Part shown: positions 31,756-41,668 of the stretch, piece after piece
Layout of the letters: each line of letters starts with the position of its first letter
Numbering within the stretch: the first letter of the stretch is position 1
Source of the DNA: Centrapalus pauciflorus
Taxonomy: Eukaryota; Streptophyta; Magnoliopsida; Asterales; Asteraceae
Direction: 5' to 3'
DNA length: 64,000 nucleotides
Assembly (NCBI GenBank): GCA_020465985.1
Contig: JAANYP010003832.1
Span: forward strand, 113,668-177,667
Translations under genes and position numbers: made by a program
Notes under the pieces: generated by a model
The model's database searches: none
What the model saw: only the letters and a program-made list of their open reading frames with translations
What the model was told of the DNA's origin: nothing

Positions 31756-33147
31756 TCATTCATGATAGTTTCTATCATACCCCATTTGAATCTCATTATC
31801 CTTATAATCATTGATCTGTTTTTCCAGATCTTCTATGGCTTGCATATATTCATATCTCCTTTCTTCCATCTTAGCTAGAGTTTTGCACATGCTCTCATTA
31901 TGATCTCTGTACTTTTTAACCATATTTTTGCATGATTGAGAGCAGAGTTTAGAATTTACCTCAGATGGTAGTTCAGTGGAGGAGACATTTGATGTTTCTG
32001 CCATAAGTGCTTGATTTTGAAATTCTTCCTCTGTCTGATCACTCCAGTCAAACACATTGTCTTCTTGAGAGACAAGTGCTGTTGATGAGGACGCTTGGAT
32101 GGGCTGTGAAGTCCTTGATGGCTGTTGACCTTGAGATCTACATTCTCTGGCAAAGTGACCAAGCTTATGGCATTTATAGCATTCCACTTTTGATTTATCA
32201 AAAGATGGTTTGCCTTCTGTCTTGGCTTGAAAGTTGGCCCTACCAGTTCTTTTCAGAAATCTTTTGGCTCTCATGGTCAGCATTGCATGTTGCCACTTTA
32301 AATCTATCTCTTCAAGATCATCTGGATGAATTTGTTCCAAGTCTTCAACATTCAGAGCAAATAATCCATCATTGGCAACAAATGCCTCATAGTGAGTTTC
32401 AGCAGAATTGCCATCACCACCTGAAAAAGAATCACAGTTATTAGATTTTTCAGAGGACAGAAGAGCAGTGTTGTGATTATAAGAAAAGGATTTCTTTTTA
32501 GCATCAATCTCAGTCTCAAACACTCTTAGACTGTTATACAGATCATCCAATTCTATCTCATCAAGAGTGTCTTTTGTTCTCCACTGTGCAGCATAGACTG
32601 TCCATTCTTCTCCAAGAGATCTGAGAAACTTTCTGTTGACTTCATCTTGATCCAGATTGACCTTTGCACTTTCCAGTTCACTTATCAGTTCGTTGAACCT
32701 GTCAAAGATTTGAGTGAGGTTTTCATTCTTGCCACCAGAAAAGTTTTCATACTGCTGTTTCAAGAGGTCTTTTTGATTTCTCTTGGTACTTGCATTACCA
32801 GCAAACCTCTTCTCTAAGGCATTCCAAAGAGAGTGAGCAGTATAAAACTTTTTGAACTGATGTTGATAAGCATTAGGAATGGCTATTTGTAATAGTGTGA
32901 GTGCTTTCACTTCATTCATTCTAGCCTTCCTTTCAAGTTCAGTTTTTGGAGGAGTTTTGACTGGTTTTCCCTCAGCATCAAGCTCTGGATCAACTACAGG
33001 AGGGAATTCAACAGCTTCCCATATGGCATAGTCAATGAATTGAATATGCTGTTGAATCCTGAGTTTCCACATCTCAAACTCAGTGGGCTTGAGCATAGGC
33101 ACTTTGAGTCCTTGCCCAGATCCACTGCTGCTATTTTCAAATTCCAT
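31756..33147 (-). CDS. C3 gag, N-terminal part (463 codons)
   Basis: A Copia-type Gag starting MEFENSSSG with the UBN2-like helical region (FEMWKLRIQQHIQF, LWNALEKRFAGN) and a zinc knuckle CYKCHKLGHFAREC starting at residue 323. A coiled coil begins near the end and the frame stops at a TGA (31756). The following codons continue the same protein, so the stop is either a recent mutation or a leaky terminator. Gag would form the particle and package RNA. With young LTRs, this copy or its parent was recently functional. Confidence 0.85.
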   Translation of the reverse strand: MEFENSSSGSGQGLKVPMLKPTEFEMWKLRIQQHIQFIDYAIWEAVEFPPVVDPELDAEGKPVKTPPKTELERKARMNEVKALTLLQIAIPNAYQHQFKKFYTAHSLWNALEKRFAGNASTKRNQKDLLKQQYENFSGGKNENLTQIFDRFNELISELESAKVNLDQDEVNRKFLRSLGEEWTVYAAQWRTKDTLDEIELDDLYNSLRVFETEIDAKKKSFSYNHNTALLSSEKSNNCDSFSGGDGNSAETHYEAFVANDGLFALNVEDLEQIHPDDLEEIDLKWQHAMLTMRAKRFLKRTGRANFQAKTEGKPSFDKSKVECYKCHKLGHFARECRSQGQQPSRTSQPIQASSSTALVSQEDNVFDWSDQTEEEFQNQALMAETSNVSSTELPSEVNSKLCSQSCKNMVKKYRDHNESMCKTLAKMEERRYEYMQAIEDLEKQINDYKDNEIQMGYDRNYHE

Positions 33148-33208
33148 TGTAAAAGATTAAAAATTTGAAAGAAAGTTTTCGACTTTGAAAAACAAAGAAC
33201 AACCTGTG

Positions 33209-33220
33209 GCTCTGATACCA
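33209..33220 (-). other. Primer-binding site of C3
   Basis: The minus strand reads TGGTATCAGAGC, complementary to the 3' end of plant initiator tRNA-Met, 2 nt from the LTR at 33223. The preserved site supports recent mobility. Confidence 0.9.
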
Positions 33221-33222
33221 CT

Positions 33223-33910
33223 TGTCAGGATCTAAAACTAAATAACCAAGATTAACTGATTTGAAATTTATCAGAGTATAAATCAATAATCTTGCTTTGA
33301 ATCAAAGTTTAATTAAGAAGTTTGCGGAATAACACTTAATTATTTTAACAAAAACTTTCAGAACCAATGAAGCATAAAACATAAGAAGTAATCAAGACTG
33401 TTTGTATTGCTGAATTCAATGATTACAATCACCTCTAATCTGTTTTGATTAGACGAAGAACACAGACTGTTCTTAGGGTTTTACAACCTTAGAGGCTTAT
33501 GAAAACTTAAACAATAAAGCAATTACAGACTCAAAAATACGCAGAAAACTTCCTATTCAATTGAAAACCTATTCTGTCTATTTATATTGCTTTTCGACTT
33601 GTTTCCTTGAAGGACTAGGACTTCTTTGATAGTAGATATGCTGAAATCTTCTTGTAGATATCTTCCCTGAAAATCAGCACTTTCTGTTTAAGAAACTGTT
33701 GAGCAGCTTGAGTAACTGTTGAGCAGCTTGAGTCATTGGACAGCTTGAACACAGCAGCTTCAGCAGATTTACTCTAGCAGCTTGAACTTTAACACTGGCA
33801 GCTCGAGTTTCTTTAACTAGCAGCATGAACTTTGTATTTACAGAAAAAATCTACTAACAGTTTGAGAAGTCTAACTAACAGCTTGAATGTACTTAAACTA
33901 TTTCCCAACA
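33223..33910 (-). repeat. 5' LTR of Copia C3 (688 bp)
   Basis: Nearly identical to 26971-27656. Differences noted: CTTCCTATTCAATTG versus CTTCTTTCAATTG near 33550, GCTTCAGCAG versus GCTTGAGCAG, and CTGGCAGCTCG versus CTGGAAGCTCG. It ends directly at the AGGAT duplication. Confidence 0.92.
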
Positions 33911-36164
33911 AGGATATAGTGGGAACGTTGCGGGCTTATCATTTCGAGCTACTGAAGGCCGAAACGGATTATGAACAAGTCCAAAATCCAGCCATGTATT
34001 TTGGAAAATCAACAAAACCTTCAGCGACAGCTGATCTGAAGAGTGCTACAGCATTTTTCACCGGAGAAACGTCGTCACTAGCAGAGACTGATGACACACT
34101 GAATAGAGCGTTCTTAGGGTTGGGAAGATCGGAAGAACAGCAACCTCAAGCAACACATGCGTCAACATCTCAGGGCTACTCTAAGATGCCCATGAGCGCT
34201 AAATCGGCCGAAGAACATTTGAACTTGCTTGCGTCATTTGTGGCCGCGTATGGAAACTGCGTTCAGGGGAAAATAAACGATCCTGCTCTCTGGGATGAAG
34301 ATTATGATCAGGTAGACCCTGACGACCTTGAGGAGATGGATCTCAAATGGCAACTGGCCATGGTAACCCAACGGGTTAAAAGATTCATCAAACGGACTGG
34401 GAGGAATCTGACTATGAATAATAAGGGGATTGGCTTTGATAATTCCAAAGTCAAATGCTACGATTGTCAAGGTCTGGGACACTTCGCCAGAGAATGTCAG
34501 AGACCGAAGGGCAGAATCAGCATCATGGACAGTTTCAGAATCAGTCTCAACAGAGATACCTTCCGAGTTTATCTTCTGGTCAAGCCAATATAGCTGGTCT
34601 ATTATCACACGTCACATCAGACAGACAGCTGGATGGTACCTACGACTGGAGCGCACATCCGGAATCTAATGCTAGGGCTTTCATGGCTGAAGTCGCCGAG
34701 AGTGGATGTGAAGGGGAAGAGCATACCACAAGGGACAGCAGTCCGATGTGGGTGGAGAAGACGAATGATCAGACGCTTCTGGAGTTTGCCGCTCAAATGG
34801 CCAACGTGGAATCCGATCACACAAAGATTAGTCTGAATTACTCTCTTTTCCATGAATTATGTATGTTATGTGTTACTTCTAACGACAGGTTGAATCTAGT
34901 ATTAGAATCACATAAAAACATATCTGCTCAAAATGAGTCTTTAAAATCTGATAACGCTATCCTGAATGACATTAAGCAAGATCTTAAGGACAAGCTTAAA
35001 GCTGATGCACAAGATGTCATAGTTCTAAAAGACAAGCTGAGTGAGTAGTGTGTTAGATTAGAACTAATGTATGAGCATGTAGAGGCCTTGACCAAATATC
35101 TTAAGACAAAAGAAGTAGAGCTAGCTGAAACTAAGGTGAAGGTAGCCGAGGCGAATAGTAAGCTAGAAAAGTTTAGGAACTCGAGTCTGAACCTAGGAAA
35201 AGTTTTAGATGCTCAACGCCAATCTAAAAAGCCTGTAGGTCTAGGATTTCATGAGATTCCTCCTCCTTTCAATGCAATCTACGTGCCTCAACCTCAGGAG
35301 AAAACTGAGAAATCAGTAGACTTAGAGGAATTACTTGCACCAGTATCTGAGCCTATAAAAGAAAATACACCTAAGGTGACTGATACAACCGTCAAGGTTA
35401 AGAAAGTCAAATTTGTGTCTTCCTCCAGTGAAACACCTGCAGGAAAACATAAAATTGATTTTAATGATCAGGACGATGAACTGGTCGCAATAGATGTTCA
35501 AAAAGATCAGGTGACAAGTGAGACACCTAAGTCTAAGGGCACACACAAGAAGTCCATTGACAAGATGTCCTGCTTTAGATGTCATGAAAAGGGGCATGTT
35601 GCTTCTAACTGTCCGCTTAGGAAAACTAAAGTTACACCTAAGACAGTGAAGCCAACATAATCTAAGTCTTCAACAAGTGTGGCGAGCACTAGTAGTTCTC
35701 AGAGTACCGAGAAAACTGTGCAGGCTGCACCAAAACAAGTTGTGACACAATTACCGGTAAAGGTTGGACCAAAGGAAGTGGTTAGGACTAATTCACCGAA
35801 TCGAGTCGTAAATCAATCTAGGTCCGGACCTCAACAACAATATAGGAGCACAACACCTAGCCGAGCATACACTCCAGTTAGGTCACATACTCCTATTAGA
35901 CATCACACACCGGTTAGAGCTCAGGGATCTCAATCTGAAATGCAATATAATCGGAATTATTCAAGAGCTCCAAAACAAATGCCTACTCAAAGGCAAAGAG
36001 TGAATTTACATCACTCGGCACCACAACAAACTCCTGTTCAACGACCCAAGTCACCTAAAAGGCGAGATAGGTATTTGAAAGAGTTTAAGTATGTGGACGA
36101 GAATGGTATAACCAAGTCAGTTATGGCTTGGGTTCCCCGTGATAACTAACCTTTTTTCTTTCAT

Positions 36165-39100
36165 GTGCAGGAGATCACTACAGGTCCAAACAACAAATGG
36201 TTCGTCGACAGTGGATGCTCTAGGCACATGACAGGGGAAAGAAGTCTCCTTACAGACTTCAAGGGTGGGAATCGGGGATTTGTATCATTCGCGGGAAACA
36301 ATGAAGGAAACATCACGGGTACTGGAGTGGTCACTAATGGGACGATCCAGTTGGATCAAGTTTATCACGTTGATAAACTGGTTCACAATCTCATTAGTGT
36401 ATCTCAAATCTGTGACAAGAAGAATTCAGTGCTGTTCACTGACACTGAAGCGTTAGTGCTAAAACCGGGGTTCAAGATTCCTGAAGAATGGATATTGATG
36501 CGGGCACCAAGGAAGAATGACTTGTACATGCTCGATATGAACAAGTCGGAAACTTCGATGGGTCCGATCTGCTTACTGTCTAAAGCTTCGGAGACTGAAT
36601 CACTATTGTGGCACAGACGCATGGCACACTTGCACCTAAGAAAAATGAACTATATAACGAAAAATGGATTGGTGCAAGGTGTGCCTGTGAAGAGTTTTCA
36701 ATTCGAGGACATGTGTCTACCATGCAAGAAGGGCAAACAACATAAGAAGGCACACAAGTCCAAGACTCAGAACTCCATAACTTCTACATTCGATTTGTTG
36801 CATATGGATCTCTTCGGACCAATCAACAAAAGGAGTATAGGAGGTAGTTGGTATTGTTTGGTTATCACTGACGATTACTCACGATTTTCTTGGGTTTTCT
36901 TTCTAGGTACAAAGGACGAGACGGCTTCCAAGCTCATCGGGTTCTTAGACCAAGTGGAGAATTTCTATGGAACACGGGTTAAAAGACTACGTAGTGATAA
37001 TGGAACGGAATTTAAAAACACTGTAATTGGTGTAGATTGCCTATCAAAGGGCATAGTGCATCAATTTAGTGCACCGTATGAGCCTCAACAAAATGGGGTG
37101 GCCGAAAGAAATAACAGGACATTGATTGAGGCAGCTAGGACTATGCTTTCGGATTCAAAGCTTCCTACCATGTTTTGGGGGGAGGCAGTGAATACCGCAT
37201 GTCATATTTTAAACCGGGTCCTAACTGTCAAATCTTTGAACAAAACCTGTTATGAAATTTTGAATAAACGGCCACCTAATTTAACTGGCTTCGAATCGTT
37301 TGGGGTACCATGTACCTTATTGCGAACAAAACATCAACCTAAGTTTGGTGAAAAGGCTGACGAAGGATACTTCCTAGGTTATGTGTCGAACTCACCAAAC
37401 AAACGGGTTTTTAACAAAACAAATGGTACAATAGAGATTGTGTATAACATTGATGTCACAAGTTATACACATGAACCCCAAACAGGTCCGGAATGGATAT
37501 TTGACTATGATAAATTATTTGAGTCATTTAACATTCCTTTGGATGATAATGCAGGTACGATCGAAAAGGACATGGCGACGTTGCATCTGAATGACGAAGG
37601 TCATACCTTTCCGAGAACTACATTTCAATCCACATCTGAGCCTACTTCGACTGAAGAAGGATCTCCAGAAGTCACTGATCCAGAAGCACCTTCAACTGAG
37701 AATCAGACTCAGAGAACAAATTCCAACTCTGAGGAAAATGTCCACGAGGAGGAAAATGTGGAATCTGAGGATGTTCCCCCATTAGGTGAAATAGGATCTA
37801 ACTTAGGAGATAATCTGAGAGTTGACGAGATAGAGACCTCTAGGATCAACAAGAACCATCCTATAGAAAGCATCATAGGAAATCCTAACGAGGGTGTGAG
37901 GACTAGGAGTAGTTTAACTAACAACATTGTGTTGTTGTCAATGATAAATGACTCCGAGGCATATCATACCTGTCTCTATTCTTGTTTCATCTTGCAAGTA
38001 GAGCCTAAAAATGTGCAAATGGCACTAAAGGATAACTCCTGGGTTGAAGCGATGCATGAAGAACTCTCTCAGTTTAGGAAACTAGAAGTGTGGGAGTTAG
38101 TTTCATTGCCTCGAGGGGAAATTGCCACAGGAACCAAATGGGTTTTTAAGTGCAAAAGAGACGATCGGGGTATAGTCACTCGCAACAAGGCTAGGTTAGT
38201 TGTAAAGGGTTTCAACCAAGAGGAGGGAATCGATTACAATGAGGTGTTTGCGCCAGTGGCAAGGCTGGAAGCCATTAGGTTGTTTCTGGCTTTTGCTTCC
38301 TTCAAGGGCTTTAAGGTATATCAACTAGATGTGAAGAGTGCTTTCCTCTATGGGAAAGTGAAGGAGCTGGTGTATGTAGAACAGCCGCCCGGATTTACAG
38401 ATCCAAAATATCCTGATAGAGTATATCGTTTAGATAAGGCTCTATATGGATTGCATCAAGCACCAAGGGCGTGGTACGAGACTTTATCCAACCATTTATT
38501 AGAGAACGGATTTGAAAGGGGTAGGATAGATAGTACGCTGTTCGTTAAGAGAAAGGGAGAACACTTCATCTTGGTACAAGTGTACGTTGATGATATCATC
38601 TTTGGATCATCAGACGAACAAATGTGCAAAGATTTCGAGAAGGTGATGAAGTCGAAATTCGAGATGAGTGCAATGGGAGAGTTAAATTTCTTTTTGGGGT
38701 TACAAGTTGACCAGAAGAAGGAAGGTATGTTTATCCATCAGACGAAGTATGTCTATGACATATTGGAACGCTTCGGGATGGAAGGAACGAAACTAACTGC
38801 CCATTTCAGCACGCCGATTCAAGTGAATCACAATCTCGGACCGGGTACTGAAAGTGATACCGATGTGGATCCGACGTTATATCGGGCCATGATTAGATCA
38901 CTTATGTATTTAACTGCTTCAAGACCTGACATCATGTTTGCTGTGTGTATTTGTGCTAGGTTTCAAGCTAATCCGAAGGAGATGCACATGAAAGCTGTGA
39001 AGCGGATTCTACGATACCTCAAGTCGAAACCGAAGCTGAGACTTTGGTATCACGCGGAGGGAGATCTAGAGTTGGAGGCGTTCACGGATTCTGACTACGG

Positions 39101-39542
39101 AGGATGCAGCTTGACGCGCAAATCAACAACTAGAGGTTGTCAATTCCTAGGAGGGAGACTGGTTTCCTGGCAATGCAAGAAACAGACGTCGGTAGCCGTG
39201 TCAACGTGCGAGGCCGAGTATGTTGCTGCTGGTAGTTGCTGCTCACAGGTTCTGTGGATACAACAACAATTGCGGGATTACGGTTTGGCTTACACTCAAA
39301 CTCCTATTAGGTTAGATAACCAATCTACAATCGCTATCACAAATAATCCAGTTAAACACAGTAAAACAAAGCATATAGACATAAGACATCATTTTATTCG
39401 TGATTGTGCTGAAAAGAACTTTATCAAGTTGGTAAAAGTGGCAACGGACGATAATAATGCTGATTTATTTACCAAAGCCTTTGATAAGTCACGGTTTGAA
39501 TATTTAATTCAACTAAATGGAATGCAACCCAGAGTAATTTGA
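36165..39542 (+). CDS. Copia C2 pol: protease, integrase, RT and RNase H
   Basis: An uninterrupted frame of 1125 codons. Order: protease (VDSGCSRHMTGE, catalytic D15), pre-integrase zinc region (LWHRRMAHLHL ... CLPCKKGKQHKK), integrase core with D215, D278 and E314 (35 residues between the last two), reverse transcriptase with VYQLDVKSAFLYG and YVDD (D809, D810), and RNase H with FTDSDYGGC and the terminal NADLFTKAF. All catalytic residues seen are intact. The ATG at 36165 lies inside a splice-acceptor-like sequence (TTTCTTTCATGTGCAG, ending 36170), so the native product is probably a Gag-Pol fusion. Upstream gag is in the same frame but separated by TAA at 36147. The enzymes could still act in trans, for instance on C3. 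Confidence 0.92.
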   Translation: MQEITTGPNNKWFVDSGCSRHMTGERSLLTDFKGGNRGFVSFAGNNEGNITGTGVVTNGTIQLDQVYHVDKLVHNLISVSQICDKKNSVLFTDTEALVLKPGFKIPEEWILMRAPRKNDLYMLDMNKSETSMGPICLLSKASETESLLWHRRMAHLHLRKMNYITKNGLVQGVPVKSFQFEDMCLPCKKGKQHKKAHKSKTQNSITSTFDLLHMDLFGPINKRSIGGSWYCLVITDDYSRFSWVFFLGTKDETASKLIGFLDQVENFYGTRVKRLRSDNGTEFKNTVIGVDCLSKGIVHQFSAPYEPQQNGVAERNNRTLIEAARTMLSDSKLPTMFWGEAVNTACHILNRVLTVKSLNKTCYEILNKRPPNLTGFESFGVPCTLLRTKHQPKFGEKADEGYFLGYVSNSPNKRVFNKTNGTIEIVYNIDVTSYTHEPQTGPEWIFDYDKLFESFNIPLDDNAGTIEKDMATLHLNDEGHTFPRTTFQSTSEPTSTEEGSPEVTDPEAPSTENQTQRTNSNSEENVHEEENVESEDVPPLGEIGSNLGDNLRVDEIETSRINKNHPIESIIGNPNEGVRTRSSLTNNIVLLSMINDSEAYHTCLYSCFILQVEPKNVQMALKDNSWVEAMHEELSQFRKLEVWELVSLPRGEIATGTKWVFKCKRDDRGIVTRNKARLVVKGFNQEEGIDYNEVFAPVARLEAIRLFLAFASFKGFKVYQLDVKSAFLYGKVKELVYVEQPPGFTDPKYPDRVYRLDKALYGLHQAPRAWYETLSNHLLENGFERGRIDSTLFVKRKGEHFILVQVYVDDIIFGSSDEQMCKDFEKVMKSKFEMSAMGELNFFLGLQVDQKKEGMFIHQTKYVYDILERFGMEGTKLTAHFSTPIQVNHNLGPGTESDTDVDPTLYRAMIRSLMYLTASRPDIMFAVCICARFQANPKEMHMKAVKRILRYLKSKPKLRLWYHAEGDLELEAFTDSDYGGCSLTRKSTTRGCQFLGGRLVSWQCKKQTSVAVSTCEAEYVAAGSCCSQVLWIQQQLRDYGLAYTQTPIRLDNQSTIAITNNPVKHSKTKHIDIRHHFIRDCAEKNFIKLVKVATDDNNADLFTKAFDKSRFEYLIQLNGMQPRVI

Positions 39543-40880
39543 CCTTAGTAGAAGTTTATTTCCTTTTATAGCTGTACTATTTCTTTCTTTTTATAGTAAG
39601 TTCGCTAAATTAGGATAGTTTGTATCTTTAGTAAGTTAGTAGGTTATCTTCTTTTATTGCTATTTCTTATGAAAAACAAAAGAAAAAAGAGAGAAAACCA
39701 TAAAAAAATTCAAAAAAAAAGACTATCAAAAAAGAGTTAAGTCTTAGATACACAGGTTCAAAGTGACGAAAATTAGCACAGTCGTTACAAACTCAAAGTG
39801 TTTAGGCTTTCACGCATAATGCACCTAAAATTCTAAGTGTTATACTTTATTTTAGTTTGATGTGTTGGTAGGCATAATACATATAGGGAGTCCCAAGGCT
39901 AATAAAATAGTCAAGAAAAAGTCAAATGTGTCCCTAACTTAGATGTACGACCAATCGGTCTTAATTTTTATGTACAAGACATAGAAACTTTGATTCTAAA
40001 TGAGGTATGCAAACTTTCTGGGGATGTATAGCAACATCAAATACATCTTAAAATGGAAAGAATAGAAAAATCATACAAAACTGAGAGTCAAAAACATGTA
40101 ACTCTGTTGTACGTAAGTACAGACCTGTTGCCTCTGTTTTGATTCGGGTTAGCAAGATAAGTCGCTTTGTTGTACGTCGGTACAGACCTGTCACCGCTGT
40201 CTTGCTAGCTTTAAAAATAAACCTTAAGTCAAACTAAGACACTTTGTTGTATGAAAATACAGATCTGTGTCCGATGTTTGTCTTTTAAAGAAAGTTTGCA
40301 AATACCAACAAGTTAGAATCATTGTCTGTATGCCTTGATCATAAAAGTATGTCTATGTCTGAGTCACGTAAGATAATTTCATGATAAATAAAAATGCCAA
40401 GGGATATTCCGTAATGTAGCATGTTTAAAGGGGTAAATACCGACAATCGGCTAAATGGGTATGTCACGCCAAACAATCAAAGGAATAAAAAATTCCAAAG
40501 TGTGAAAGTTTAAGTACTGAAAGTGAGTATCTGACACCGCTATCTGATTGAACCTTTTTTTGAATATACTCGTCAAAAATATTTTGTTAAATGTTTAACA
40601 TAGGTTGTAAATTTTAATAAGTGTAGTTTAAGTCTAAGTTAAATTTTTTGTTCAAAATTTTAAAATTTTATTTTTACTTTTGCTTATCTTTATTTTATTT
40701 TATTTTTATTTTTATTTTTATTTTATTTTACTTAGGAAAAAGGTCAAAAATTACTGAGGGTGCATTCATAGTTGAATAAACTAAACACTGCGTGAAAAAT
40801 CTTGTGCTTAGGGTAAAAGATTTGGCATAGTTTATTCTGTTACACAATAAGATTGAAAAAGTTGAATTTATTTTCGAAAT
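39543..40880 (+). other. C2 non-coding interval with a three-copy palindromic motif
   Basis: AT-rich sequence with A-rich tracts at 39670-39730 and TTTTATTTTA runs at 40660-40735. Three copies of a 14-bp inverted repeat in a shared context occur at 40108 (TGTACGTAAGTACA), 40171 (TGTACGTCGGTACA) and 40248 (TGTATGAAAATACA), each followed by GACCTGT or GATCTGT. No coding was recognised. Confidence 0.6.
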
Positions 40881-41153
40881 TTTCAAAGTTTCAGGGGTGA
40901 ATTCGAGTTTAAGTTAAACTCGAAAATATAAGGGCTCGAATCTGTCAGTAGATTCGAATCTGTCAATAGACTCGAAGGTAGGTGGTATAAATAGGTTAAC
41001 AGTAATGGTCATTAAGTTATCTGTTTTCGAATCTATACTCTCGAGTTTATCTCTGGCGATTTCGAATCTATTGTCCTCGAGTTTGCCGATTTCACAAAAT
41101 CAACTATTTGTCGAGTTTCTTCAGTGTGGGTTCGATTCTACTCATAGATCTAG
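40881..41153 (+). promoter_or_regulatory. Candidate internal promoter and leader exon for the C2 third ORF
   Basis: A canonical TATA box (GGTATAAATAGG) lies at 40985-40996, preceded and followed by TTCGAATCT and CTCGAGTTT words. A leader of about 120-130 nt would end at the donor ATCTAG|GTATAAAC at 41153/41154. The arrangement mirrors 3640-3830 in C1 although the sequences differ. Promoter activity is inferred. Confidence 0.55.
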
Positions 41154-41666
41154 GTATAAACAAGTGTTTTGTACAAGATTTAAGTAGTCTTATACACCAT
41201 TTAAGCCAAAATCATTGAATTTTTGAAGGTTTATCGGTAGAAAACTTGTTTTTCAAAATTACAAAGTTTGGACCGGTAAAAAGTCAAATTAAATGCAAAT
41301 ATCTTTGATTAGAACCTAGTAGGACTAATGAATGTGATTTTCTGAGTCCAAAATGGTTAAAATCATGGATTTTAGCGATGATGTGGGCCGACTCATTCGA
41401 ATCTGTTCATGACCAGTCTCGAGTTTGTCAGTAAACTCGAGAAGGTCATTAAACTCGATTGTGTCATCAAACTCGAAAAAGTGTTACTTCGAATCTGTTT
41501 GTTCGAATTTGTCATTTTATTTGAATTATTCAAATTAAATTTAATTAAACTTGTAGAAATTCATATGTGTTGGATTTTGTACTTAAACAAGTTCAAAATA
41601 AAACAAATTTGAATTTGATCAAGTTTATTCATTTTTAATAATTCTAATGTTTTATCTATTGTGCAG
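41154..41666 (+). other. Putative 513-nt leader intron upstream of the C2 third ORF
   Basis: Donor TAG|GTATAAAC at 41154. Acceptor TTTTATCTATTGTGCAG ends at 41666, with a branch-like ATTCTAAT about 20 nt upstream. The third-ORF ATG follows 2 nt later (ACATGG, 41669). The interior is AT-rich and contains more TCGAATCT and CTCGAGTTT words. The equivalent C1 intron is at 3831-4923. Confidence 0.5.
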
Positions 41667-41668
41667 AC

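Larger units (their letters stand above)
26971..33910 (-). mobile_element. Non-autonomous Copia element C3 (6940 bp), TSD AGGAT
   Basis: LTRs lie at 26971-27656 and 33223-33910, with perfect TSD AGGAT at 26966-26970 and 33911-33915. On the minus strand the order is LTR, primer-binding site, gag (33147-30520, one internal stop), a protease/pre-integrase part fused to a third-ORF C-terminal part (30581-27756), polypurine tract (GTTAGGGGGAGAT, 27669-27657) and LTR. Integrase catalytic core, reverse transcriptase and RNase H are missing. The two LTRs differ at about three bases and one 2-bp indel, so it moved very recently and must have used enzymes supplied in trans. Confidence 0.92.
26344..36149 (+). 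pseudogene. Copia C2 gag, split by C3 and by stops
   Basis: The frame starts at 26344 and reads a Copia-type Gag (UBN2-like helical region, LMKLEDYYWWKDRF) to 26970. It resumes at 33916 after Copia C3 and its AGGAT duplication. The second part holds a zinc knuckle (CYDCQGLGHFAREC, near 34456), a coiled-coil region and a second knuckle (CFRCHEKGHVASNC, near 35571). Lesions: TGA at 26683, a one-base frameshift near 34510-34530, TAG at 35046 and TAA at 35658. The normal end is the TAA at 36147, in the same frame as pol, inside a branch-point-like ATAACTAAC. Gag would bind RNA and form the particle; this copy cannot make it whole. Confidence 0.85.
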
